From: Chrysoperla carnea
Taxonomy: Eukaryota; Arthropoda; Insecta; Neuroptera; Chrysopidae
DNA: 64,000 nt
Reading direction: 5' to 3'
Assembly (NCBI RefSeq): GCF_905475395.1
Contig: NC_058342.1
Span: forward strand, 36,414,140 to 36,478,139
Part shown: positions 39,241-49,935 of the stretch, piece after piece
How positions within the stretch are numbered: position 1 is the first letter of the stretch
Layout of the letters: every line of letters starts with the position of its first letter
Position numbers and translations under genes: made by a program
The notes under the pieces: generated by a model
The model's input: the letters and a program-made list of their open reading frames with translations, nothing else
Database searches by the model: none
Told to the model about the DNA's origin: nothing

Positions 39241-39403
39241 AGAGAGACCTAAAAAAAGTACGCGTATAGCTGTCTTCATCTGTCTTATATTAACTCTATT
39301 CAAACATTCACGTGTTTATACAATAATTTAAAATATTAATATTCGCGCGTTGTGAGGCTGCGAGACAAAGAGGGAAGACGGTACTTTTTTTCGGTCTCTT
39401 TTT
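39241..39403. mobile_element. Foldback element with AGAGACC ends
   Basis: 'agagacctaaaaaaagtac' near 39243 pairs with 'gtactttttttcggtctct' near 39381-39399. The interior is unrelated AT-rich sequence. No coding capacity. Confidence 0.6.
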
Positions 39404-39444
39404 AAGCGGTCAATAATTCACTTATTACGTTTCATATGCTTTTA

Positions 39445-39566
39445 ACACTGAAATATAGAGAGACTGGAACGCTCTCTAACCTGCTGGCAGCGAGGAGACA
39501 GAGAGAGGAAATGACAGGTATAACTGTCTTTCTCGTACAACAGTCTGGTTTGAAAGTGACTGATTA
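39445..39566. mobile_element. Left arm of the type-1 foldback element
   Basis: 'acactgaaatatagagagac' followed by 'tggaacgct', then GGCAGCGAGGAGACAGAGAG and 'tcgtacaacagtctggtttg'. It matches the right arm of the outer element at 10572-10946 in reverse. Confidence 0.65.
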
Positions 39567-40359
39567 TAAAGTTATAATTAATTGTACAGATATGTGACAG
39601 ATGAAAATTTGCCTGTGTTATCAAAAAAATCGAATTTTTTAACTTGATGACGTCATCAGAATCCAAAAAATTTAATTTTGCTCTATCACATCCAAATTTT
39701 ATCCAATTTTGATAAACCAAGTATGTAATTCCACTAAATTTGGGTCATACTTTTCAAATTTATGATCAAAATTAACCTAGCTCTATTAGGTTTCAAGAAT
39801 GTGGAGGCAGGGTTTTGTAAATGGAAAGCCCTATTTAACCATGTATGCATAGTTCTTTTTTCTACCGCTTGATAGACCCTATCTAGCGTTATACGTTACC
39901 TGTCAGAGATGTAAAAAGAAAAGGAAGATTTAATTAATGAATAAACTCAATGATTGAAATCAATCGTTTATTTAATAAATAAATGGTTTAACAAAAATTA
40001 TTATCACATTTATGAACGTTATCAACGTAAAATTATCACAATTTATTCTCTTAGCATATTTTTATAAATAATTATAGATAGATAATGATCGAAATCAAAC
40101 TTTTATTCAATAAATTACTATTAAATTTATTTTTATCCACGTAAATTTATCATAATTTATTCTCTTATCATATTTAAATTATTATAGATAGATTCTTTGG
40201 CAAAAAAAAAAAAAAAAACTGACTCAACTCAATAAGCTACCCTGTCCTGATCCTCTGGTCTAATTTACATCAGCAAGACTTCATCGAAAATGTGTGTATG
40301 TTGTGGAAGTATTGCTGTTATAACTGAATCACCCTGTATTTTTAATTTAAATAAAATTA

Positions 40360-43306
40360 TTAAACATTTATGGATTTTTGTTCTTCTGTAACTTTTTCCG
40401 TTTTTGTGAAATATTTTCTGCTCTCTTTATAAAATTGATTTGGATGACTTATGTGTATCTCTGTGCCTCCATGTGTGTACTCAAAAAATTTACTACATGC
40501 AACTTGCGCATGTCCTTCTTTGGTTAAATTACTTATTTGAGTAATTTCTAAAAACCAAAAAAAGTTAAAAAAATTTAGATCTTTTATACCGTGTTTCTTG
40601 ATATACCTTCATTACTGATTCCACAATGAGCTAATCTTCTCTCCAAGCATGGTATATCCCACTCTTTAAACGGACAACCATGAAATTCCCTACGATTGTG
40701 ATTTGCTGGAGGATAATTTTCGATTATGTCCATACAATTTGGTGGAGGAACATTGATTTTGCTTCCCTTTAAGCCATAATTATATTCAATGTAGTATCCA
40801 TATTCTTTTTGAAAGTGATCTTCAGTCATTATTTTAGTAAATTCATTCCTGGAATAAAAGGGAAAACGATTACAATTCAATGGAACATTATATCGATTAA
40901 GCAAGGCTTTTTTTGACGTCAAATCCCTTTCGCTGTTCCTAAATAGCTAACAATGGTTCATGGAGTAGTGGCCGGGGATGGTATACACCTCTTTCGGTAT
41001 CATAACGGACTCTATGATCTAAGTGTGTCCCACCCCAGGACAACCACTCTAATAATCTAATCTAACCTAACATTATATAGAAGATTAACGCAGTGAAATT
41101 GATTGGTCCTTGCTTTGGCGCTCCTACTACCGTAAATGATCAGATTCAGCCAGCAATTAACCTTCGAACGGACACTATTTGGGACGGGGGTATCTTACCT
41201 AAAAAGAGTCAAACAATCGTGTACAGTTAGACCAATTCCTTTCAAAAACAATTGAAGTAATTGACGTCCATTGTATTTAAGATGATGAAATCGTTGCATC
41301 ACATCAACTAAATTTCGTGAACACAATGGAAACGAAGTTTGTGCCACAGTGTCAAATGACTCTAAAATCTTTTTGGAATTATCTACAGTCGTTTTCGTGA
41401 CATAATTACTGTCATCGGAGATCATCTTGTTGCTGCTGTACCTTGTACGATCAATTATTTCTTGTAAACGTGGTTCGAAAAAATGTTTAAGATTATCGCA
41501 ATAGTACTGAAACAAATCAAAATAATTCAATCAATTTTAGCACCTAGAAATATGAATCACAACCCAAGTAACGCAATTAGTTCACAATTTTATAGATCCT
41601 TGCTCGCTTGAGGCGACTTGCTTGTCTCAAATCTACCAATTTAGTCGCAAAAATCATAAAAATTTATTTCAATCGACTATAAGACAAATATTTTTGCAAA
41701 ATAATTGCCTGAAATCGATCATTCATGCCAAGAATCGACTGAAATTAAACTAGATTTACGCAAATAAAAGATTAAGCATTTGCGCAAAATGATTAACTAT
41801 TTCTTACATTTTTTATACCCTGTATATATGTAATATATATCAAGGTATACTACGTTTAGTTCCAAGTTTGTAAATCTTAAAAATATTGATGCTAAAATCA
41901 TCTAATTAGTCCATTTCCCGTTGTCCGTCTGTCACCACGATAACTGAAAAACGAAAAGAAATATCATGATGAAATTTTTAAAGCGTGCTTAGGGCGTAAA
42001 AAGTGAGGTCGAGTTCGTAAATGAGCAACATAGGTCAATTTGGTTTACCCATGAAGGTGCAAATTAGGTCAAAACTTTAGTATCCATTTTTTCCAAAACT
42101 ATCAAGAGATAGTTAAAAATTTGCAGGTAGCTTATTATTACAGGTATTGTATATAATTTAAATTTATACGTTCCAGTTTGACCGAAATTTCCTTGTGTAT
42201 TTTCCGCCATTTTGAAAAAAGAGTTAAATTCAGTTTTTTCATAATAACTCGGTTCTCCGTTGAGATACGAAAATTTTTATGCAATACTTTTTTGTTGCTT
42301 TTCACACGATCTACAATTAAGGTCCTATACATTTTTGACCTATCGTCCATCGTTATTGAGATATCAATCGAAAAAAAATTTCAAATTTGTTATTTATTTT
42401 TTTCAGTTGTCCCGAGTTTTTCTAAGCGAGCGTACGTGTTTGAAAATTGGATGAAACCCTCGAGGATTTCTCGAGACAATTGCGACATTGAAAAATGAGA
42501 GATGTTGCTCAATTTTTTACAATTTTTGGGTTGGCAACGCTAAATACAATTACAGCTACTGAGTTGGTACTTACCAATAAACGGTTTGTTAAATAACCTA
42601 TAAAAATATTTTTGAAAACATAAACTGAAAGATAATGAGGCACGTAGACAAAGCCTCGTCTCACAAAACAATCCAAATTTTGAATCAATTCAGGTGCTGA
42701 TGTATAAGGAACTTTATAAAAATCAGTCGAATCAAAATTACTTGTAGTCAATCGATCCGTACAATTTAATAAATCGTCACGGTATTTACTCTTCTCGTCA
42801 TTCGAAATCAATTTTAACATTCGAACATTATTAATTCGAATAAATTCTCGAACACCTGCATCTGGTAAATTGTTAAATTTGACATGAAACATATCCGCTT
42901 CCAATCGAATTAAATAATTCCGTTTAGTTTCATTCGAACAACAAGCCAAAACTAGCATGTAATGTGATAGAAAATCGCGTCGACGTCGTTCGATATCATC
43001 TAGTGAAGTTTTGAAATCAGCATGATAGAATAATCGAATATAATCTTGAAGATGGTGCGTTGTTAACATATCGAAAATATGTTTATTCCAATCTTCTGAC
43101 ATGTATTCGAATCCTAGATCAGTTGCTTCTTTAATAATCATCATTACTTGTAATCGTTGTTCGGTGAATTCTTCAATTTCCTTTAAATTGAATATGCCAT
43201 CAGGTCGATTTTCAAAGAATGTTAAATCGTGCGGATATAATTTCAATAATTCTTCTGGTATATTATCATTTAATGATTGTTTTTTATGTATTTCAACCAA
43301 ATCCAT
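40360..43306 (-). CDS. Prim2: DNA primase large subunit (PRIM2)
   Basis: Four exons (43306-42575, 41506-41199, 40848-40607, 40547-40360) give 489 residues, against 509 in human. The protein is the regulatory subunit of the primase-polymerase alpha complex that starts DNA synthesis with RNA primers. The four cysteines that hold the 4Fe-4S cluster are all present: Cys306 (FPLCSRNL), Cys385 (PPPNCMDII), Cys405 (FHGCPFK) and Cys445 (VACSKFFE). Other family landmarks are RRRDFLSHYMLVLA in the N-terminal half, LFLKGIGLT and HPNQFYKES near the end. The protein lacks the long N-terminal lead and the C-terminal tail of human PRIM2. Intron 1 carries repeat pieces and intron 2 a LINE 3' end. Confidence 0.96.
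40935..41072 (+). mobile_element. LINE 3' end, in primase intron 2
   Basis: 'caatggttcatggagtagtg' then 'gccggggatgg', then 'taagtgtgtcccaccccagg', ending 'atctaacctaacatt'. It matches the terminal ~140 bp of the LINE copy at 50940-51355. It is antisense to the host gene. Confidence 0.8.
41811..41960 (+). repeat. Dispersed repeat, copy 2 (primase intron 1)
   Basis: Same order as 34981-35145: 'tataccctgtatatatg', 'gtttagttccaagtttgtaa', 'aaaatcatctaattagtcca', then a GTCCGTCTGTC run. Confidence 0.6.
42175..42500 (+). repeat. Dispersed repeat pair, copy 1
   Basis: It contains 'gatctacaattaaggtccta', 'tcgtccatcgttattgagat' and 'tctcgagacaattg'. The reverse complement of the same series occupies 59830-60185. 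The open frames inside are short and have no domain. It lies in primase intron 1; family unknown. Confidence 0.7.
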
Positions 43307-45160
43307 TTTTATTTTTTGTTTATATTTTGATTTTTTATTTATTATTAATGGCGATTGTCAATTGTGTTTGTTGTTGCTTGTTGGCTGACTGACAAAGACA
43401 AAATGACTTAAGTTAAAACATGAATGCAAATAGGCGTTTGCCTATTTTCGCACTTTTAGCACTGCACGTAGCAGTGTCGTTAAAATCATAGACTACAATA
43501 TTCATTAGGATAAAAGCGTTGAAATCATAGACTAAAATACATAGCATAAAAGAGTTGAAATTAAATTTGAATAGGGTATTCCCCAAAAAACTTCAAAAGT
43601 GTAAACACTTATTAGTTCAAATAATTTACTTTAACTTTTTTTAAATATTTACGAAACTATTAAAAATATACCTAAAAAGTTTTCAATTAAAAATTAGACT
43701 TGAGTCAGTAAGAATGAATAAGGTTATAAATTAATTTTGAGTTATAGGCAATTTTCATAACAGTTATGTTTGGATAAAAGTATAACTCTATGGGGAATTC
43801 AAATTTCTGAAAGTTTTTTTTTGTAATTTTTGAACTTTTCCAAGAAGTTTTGTGTTTTGCTTTATAATTAAAAGATTATTTAAAAATTAATTTTTTCATA
43901 AACGATTATAGCGAAATTGAAGGGATTTTCAATCATGGTCATTATATACGATTCTCGTTGTCATCTGAGAGCTTAGTGACTACAACACTAAAAATCACCC
44001 TTCTGCGATAAACATGAAAGCTCAGTCGTCGAAGAAACTTTAATGAATTTTTAATATCTAAATTGTATTATTTAATAATTATTAAATAATTTCAATTCAT
44101 TTAGCTTTGAGTCTTTTTTGACCTCAACTTCGTTCTGTTTGTATCAACAAGGAAAATTAATAATATTTATTAAATTTACTTAAGCTACTCACGTGACTTC
44201 TGTATACAATTAAATAAAACATCCATATACATGTCATTTGTTTTAAAAATATACAACTTGAAAACGTTTATTCGTGTCTTTTCTGGAACCGTGGTTTCTT
44301 CCAGGGTTTAAAGACAAAATGAAAGCTCGATAGTTGAAAGACGAGTTGGAACATCAAAGAGTCACCAAATTAACTTTTAGTGATATTCCTTTTTAGAGTA
44401 TAATTAAATTATTTATCGGCATAATCGAGACATACATTCAATTCAAGAGAGATATTAAGGTAACAGTTCTTATGGATCTGGGATCTAGGAACACGATTAT
44501 AACACTCTATAAAATCGATGAATCGCAGTATAAACAGAGTATTTAAAGTACAACAATTATTATATTTCTAATTTTGTCTAGACTTGAACAAAAAAATTTT
44601 GTTAACATTCCATTAAAAAATACATAAAAATATTTATAAAATGTCAACAAACCAAAAAAAACGGAAAAAACATTTGATTTAAAAATAAAAATACCACGAG
44701 CAATACACCAATAAGGCAAAGGCAATGAATAAATTGAGGTTTTACAGTTTTACTCCACACAAAATAGATGAAATATTGTTGATTTTCAGAAGTAAGTAAA
44801 ACACCAATGCTGTATCTTTTGTCATGTAGAATAAAAAATTTGTATATGCGCACAAAAAGAAAAGGATTATTTCGAATTTTTTACAATTTACCCAAAAACT
44901 GTACATTTTAGAGAAAAAGTATCTCTGTCCAACATGCATTGGTGTTTTTTTAGTTAGTTTTATATTTTCTCCAAAAATATAGACTTATACACTGTATCGA
45001 AGGTCAACTAGGAAGGATGTGTATGTGACAAAATCAGTTGCATGACTTTAAAACACAATTTATGCGATTTTGAAGGTATCCCAGCGATTACCTTGGGTAA
45101 GAATAAGGCTTATTTACCAGGCGGATCGATATTAAAAAAGTGGGGACTGATTTCAGGAAT

Positions 45161-45421
45161 TTAAAGGACAAGCTTTTATTGTATTAAAAAGTAGAAAGTA
45201 ATTTTATCTACGAGTCGCTCATACCTGACTGTTTGTAAAAGCTTGAGGCGCTCAATTTAAAATATCAAAAATGAATCGGAACGCCTCATCTACTCCACAT
45301 GCCTAATTATTTTTCGATTCATTCTTGATATTAAGCGCTTCAAGCTTTTACAAATAGTCGGGTATGAGTCATAGATAAAATTATTTTCTACTTTTTAGTA
45401 CAATAAAAGCTTGTCCCTTAA
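45161..45421. mobile_element. TTAA-flanked foldback miniature element (intact)
   Basis: The element spans 45165-45417 between TTAA (45161-45164) and TTAA (45418-45421). Its ends are AGGACAAGCTTTTATTGTA and, in reverse, GGGACAAGCTTTTATTGTA. The arms pair for about 100 bp each, so nearly the whole element is a hairpin. TTAA duplication is the mark of piggyBac-type insertion. It has no coding frame. Other copies are at 36011 and 58327. Confidence 0.82.
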
Positions 45422-46351
45422 GAAGTATTTTTTATTAAAATTTTTAATTTAAAACTAAAAGAACTGGATATTATATCAAATATGGTGGAAGCGATGGGAA
45501 AATCAGGACGCCACAACCTTACCATGCATTGTCATCCAAACTAAATGTGCATGAAAAATTCTTCAGCTCAATCGGAAATCGGGAAGTGGATCAAATTTGA
45601 CTTGTAAGATTTGATTACAGGCAGACAACGGGACAGGTGAAACTAAATAAAAGCTTGTAAAAATGATGAGAATAGAAAATCAAAGTTTGTCACCCAAACT
45701 GTGTTTTGCCGGACAGGTGAAATGAAAAAAAAGCTTAGGGGAAATATGCCTTTAGTGTAAGTCCTCTGCTGCTCACAATTTTTTTTTTACTTCGTATATT
45801 TTTACCTATTTTGATTGGAGTATTTATTAGTTGCTTGGAAAAACCCAATGCGGTTACAGCGGATCAAATGATGATTATTATTATTAATGACGTAGATATT
45901 AAAAGTTTTTAATATTTACAACTTGAATATTCAAATAAAAATAATATTCAACTCTCAGACTCAGAGTTGAAATAACAAACAACTCATACTAAGTTGGTTG
46001 GAGTTGAAGTCTGAAGAACATCAACAAAGTATTAAAATTTTACATTCGTGTAGTTTTACAAATACATTCTTATTAAAATACTTAAATACTAAGTACACTA
46101 CTTAATACTAATAGTTATAGACAAGACGACATTACTTAGTGCTTAGCTCATTATCAATCTCAGCCAGAGAAGAAAAAAAAAACAGTTTTATGGTTCAAAT
46201 ACGACTGAATCTGATAGTGATTGTGAGTTTTGGATGTCAAAACATGTAAACGTTTTGTATACGCACTTAAATTTATTGTGACTTGAGAAATAAATTGTGA
46301 CGAGGACGACCTCAACGAGCACCGTGACACTGTGACTCTGTGACTGTGACC

Positions 46352-46376
46352 ATGGACTTCAAATCAACGTTACTCA
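46352..46376 (+). other. Possible first coding exon of an unplaced gene
   Basis: ATG GAC TTC AAA TCA ACG TTA CTC A is followed by the donor GTAAGTCAAG. It sits in a strong start context (gaccATGG) and follows a GTGAC-rich leader at 46290-46350, which is less AT-rich than its surroundings. I cannot find the next exon, so it may belong to a gene that continues beyond what I can connect, or be chance. Confidence 0.25.
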
Positions 46377-47357
46377 GTAAGTCAAGTTTTTGTTTATTTT
46401 TAAACTCACTTAACTGTTCTTGTTTCAAATTGTGCCAAATATTACGATTATAGAGAATTTCGCACTATTTTCTTTTTGTTGTTGTTGTTGTTTTAAGGTC
46501 AAAGGGGATAATTATTGTATGATTTAAAAGGTCAACAATGCATGTAGTCAATAAGTGGGTTTATTGGAAGGCGGGTTATTTTTTGATTCTGGTTTAACCA
46601 CATATTTTTTTTTCTTTTTTAATGTAATTTTTCCTTTGGAAATTTTGTTTTATTTTTATAAATATTTGTTCGTTTTTTTGAAACTGTTTTAACAATATTT
46701 TTGTTCAAAACATAAACAAAAATAAAAATTAGTTATTGGTTTCCATGGAAACGAGTTACCATCTTTTTACTTTATCATTAACAGAAAGGAAACTTTAAAT
46801 TTTACAGAAATACGAATTACTCTAAAGGGATACCCATAAATTACGTCACACCAATTTTATGATTTTTAGCACCCTCCGACCCTTGTCATAGATGGTCAAA
46901 TTTTTTAGCCCCACCCCTCGGTGACGTCACATATTTTATTATTTAATGGAAATAATTAAAATAAAACATTTTTATCTAAAATCAAATAATGTTGCTCCCA
47001 TAACTTTTACCGTTATCGAAATATTTTTGAACTAATACCTTCATTCGCAAGAGAACTTAAAGTCTCGAACTAACTAACTAAGTCCTAAAAGTATTTTGGT
47101 GTTCCTCCTCACAAGTTGAACAAACTTTTTCTATATAATTATAAATTTTTGCACAGTGGTATTTTATTGCAACCGGTTTTGCTATCTGATGTTGATTAAC
47201 CCGTTTCGAATTCAACATTTTGGAATTCGCACTTTTTTTGTTATAGCGGCAATAGTCATACTAGTAATACTCTGTCAAAATTTTATCTGTCTAATTTATT
47301 GCAGTTTATGCCATTCAGCTGACAGACAGGTAGAAAGACCGAGTGTTAGTAGAATCT

Positions 47358-47431
47358 TGTATCACAAAGGTTCTCTATAGCCTAAATGTGTCCTTCGTGG
47401 ACAGCAAATATAACCTAACCTAACCTAACCT
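47358..47431 (+). mobile_element. 3' end of tRNA-derived SINE family B
   Basis: 'atcacaaaggttctctatag', 'cctaaatgtg', 'cttcgtggacagc', then (TAACC)n. It matches the 3' part of the copy at 38111-38269. The tRNA-like head is missing. Confidence 0.8.
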
Positions 47432-49135
47432 TGTAGAATCTTAAAATTCCCGGGTACAAAGCCGCGTATATAGTTTGTGCAACGTAAATTTAGCTATCTG
47501 CATGATAAGTGACCACAAGAATGTGAACGGATGTCCAATCATTAACTATATACTTTTCCGGCCACAAAAAATATTTTAATCAAATCAAATTTATTGAAAA
47601 ATGATAATATTAATGAATATGAAGAATCGTAGGTATTTGAGATTAAATTTCCTTGGTTCAAAGTCTAGATCAATCTAATTTATTGATATTGATATTGAAA
47701 TGAATTTTGAAACATTCGGGCATTTTTGGGTATTTCTAGCAAGGTTTTATATAGAGTACTTACCAGGCAGATTGATTAATTTGGAGGGGATTCCCAAAAG
47801 ACTCGCATTTGACTGGTTTTTGTTGAAAAAATTCGTAATTAAAGCTACAAAAGAAAAATTGAGTCGTAAGGTGTAAACATTAAACAAGCTGTAAGGTTAA
47901 CACTGTTCATCAATTTATTATGTTAATTAAGTAACAGACCTTGTAAATTTTATGAAAAAATCACTTGTTCTTTTTGGCTCGGTGTAAGTAGAACAGTGTA
48001 ATACTGTAATAATATTTTCTATAGTGTAACACTGATTGTAAATAATGAATACACTAAAGTACAAAAAGAACACACTATATATTTACAATAAGTCTCTTTA
48101 ATCATATTTTCACCGAACATATAAACTTATACACTGTATCGAAGGTGAACGAAGAGTAGGAATATGTTGTAAGTCCGTTTTAGGAGAAATGCAAGGAGAA
48201 ATGATGAACAGAGACGACTATAGTTAGAGTATTGATGATTGAAGAGTGATATCTATATTATCAAATTTATAAGCAGCACTTGCACACAATATATTATATA
48301 TTTTTGTAGTTCCGTAGTATTGTAAAGCTAAAAATAATACATTATTTTACTACAAAGCATGTAATTGGTTTATATGTATGTACCGTGCAATAAACCAAAA
48401 CTTTTTTTACAATACTGTAGATTTACAATCACCTTAAAGGCGCCCAGAATACATACAAGACCTTTCATGTTTTCGGCGAAAGACAGAGATTTTTAAGGAT
48501 TTGCATAGCTCGATGTTCTTTGCAAAATTGAGTAAAAGGTTAAATGAAAGAGAAATATGACTTTAGTGACGGAGCTCTGCGGCTCATGATTTTTTCTGAA
48601 CACAATTGTATGATAATTAACACAAAAAAACCCTAGGATATTATTAAAAATGAATATTTTTGCAGCAATCAATGCTGCTCATCTGTCATCTTTACAAAAT
48701 GAAAAAAACCGTTTTTTATCTATTGTTTGAAATTGAAAAGATCTGTATACAAATTGACCTCGAATCAAAATGTTTACTTTTTAAAATTATTACATAAAAT
48801 TTTAAATTCTAAGTCCAATGTTTCATTTATAATATTTTCTGAGCAAATACGAAAGCCTGCTCGTTAAAAGACAAATTGGATCACTAATAAGTTACGGGTC
48901 AAGTCAAAATCCGTTCAAATTCATATTTGTCACTTCTTCCAAAAAATGTTGTGTCCACAAATGTTTAAATTTTCGTAATTACACCGGATGGCCATCCTAG
49001 AAATTTGACAAGCGTAAAATGATGGTTTTGAAAGGTTGTGTGAAATATGATATGATTAAGTTAGTTAGTCAGCCATTGTTGTTTTTAATTAGAGCATAGT
49101 TCCATCCATAATTGAAATAAAACCAAATTAATATT

Positions 49136-49188
49136 AAGGTTGTTATGAAGCGGATAATGAGACCCCCTACCACTTTCATAACAACCTT
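49136..49188. repeat. Perfect 14-bp inverted repeat with short loop
   Basis: AAGGTTGTTATGAA is followed 25 bases later by TTCATAACAACCTT. It could be a very short foldback element or a hairpin transcript; nothing else marks it. Confidence 0.55.
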
Positions 49189-49734
49189 GGGGTAATTTAC
49201 CTGCCTTGGCTCCCCTAATTTAAAATAAAGGAGCCTACATTTAATGAATGTTAAATGTTAAATAATTGTTTGATTCAATATATTTATTTTTACCTTAAAA
49301 CTGGTTTTTCCAATTCATTAGTTCATTAGTGAACAGCGGATGTAAACAAAAACTCATTAATTGTTTCAAAATGGCTTTTATCCAAAAATCATTAATTATT
49401 TCAAACTGACTTTTATCCAAAAATCATTATTTTTTCTTGTTTTGACTTCTAATTACCTTAACAACAGCAAAAATAATAATTTTAACGTTGCAATCACCAT
49501 CAACATCGGTTTTTAAAACCGCGAATCCGTTTTCTCCAAAATTACTTGTCCAACCGTTAAACGAACCCGATTTTTGTGTTTTTTGGGTCAAAATTTCCTT
49601 ACAAATTGAGTTTTATCGCCATTAGTTTTTGAGAAAAACGATCACGTTCTGAATCGATTCCGATAAGTTTTATTATAAAACTCGGTAAATGACAGAGAAT
49701 CTTGCTATGAGAATAACAGGCAGAAGGGAAAGGA

Positions 49735-49918
49735 GCGTTTTAGACGACCCGTCTCGTGCGAACGAGTCCTCTGCCTCGTTTCTTTAACGCCAGAGTGACC
49801 CAGGACCCAGATCAGTTTGACAGTACAGTGTTATTCAGTGCCAGAAGACAATAAGTAGGTTAGGTTAGGTTAGAGTGGCTGTCCTGGGGTGGGACACACT
49901 TAGACCATAGGATCCTAG
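49735..49918 (-). mobile_element. LINE fragments (RNase H piece and 3' tail)
   Basis: On the minus strand 49830-49735 encodes LIWVLGHSGVK, as at 11643. 49918-49857 carries the LINE 3' end 'taagtgtgtcccaccccagg', then 'acagccactc' and (TAACC)n. The tail stops 18 bases before the ATG of the serpin gene, so it may lie in its leader or promoter. Confidence 0.75.
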
Positions 49919-49935
49919 AAGACAAGAAGTAATTA

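Larger units (their letters stand above)
39011..40359. other. Intergenic gap with two foldback elements
   Basis: Upstream of Dlc90F and downstream of the primase gene. It contains foldback sequences at 39241-39403 and 39445-39566, and a 17-A run near 40203. No gene is seen. The Dlc90F promoter should be just above 39010. Confidence 0.5.
43307..49935. other. Long repeat-rich intergenic region
   Basis: No complete gene is visible. Contents: an intact TTAA foldback element (45161-45421); three diffuse copies, with one at 38023, of a repeat marked by 'cttatacactgtatcgaagg' (near 44980 and 48125); a possible first exon at 46352-46376; SINE and LINE 3' ends (47358-47431, 49735-49918); and a small hairpin (49136-49188). 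Confidence 0.5.

Noticed and set aside
42178-42498. 106-codon plus-strand frame
   Set aside because: It lies inside a dispersed repeat in primase intron 1. The second copy at 59830-60185 does not keep a matching product.
47156-47380. 74-codon plus-strand frame
   Set aside because: It runs into the 3' end of a SINE and shows no domain.
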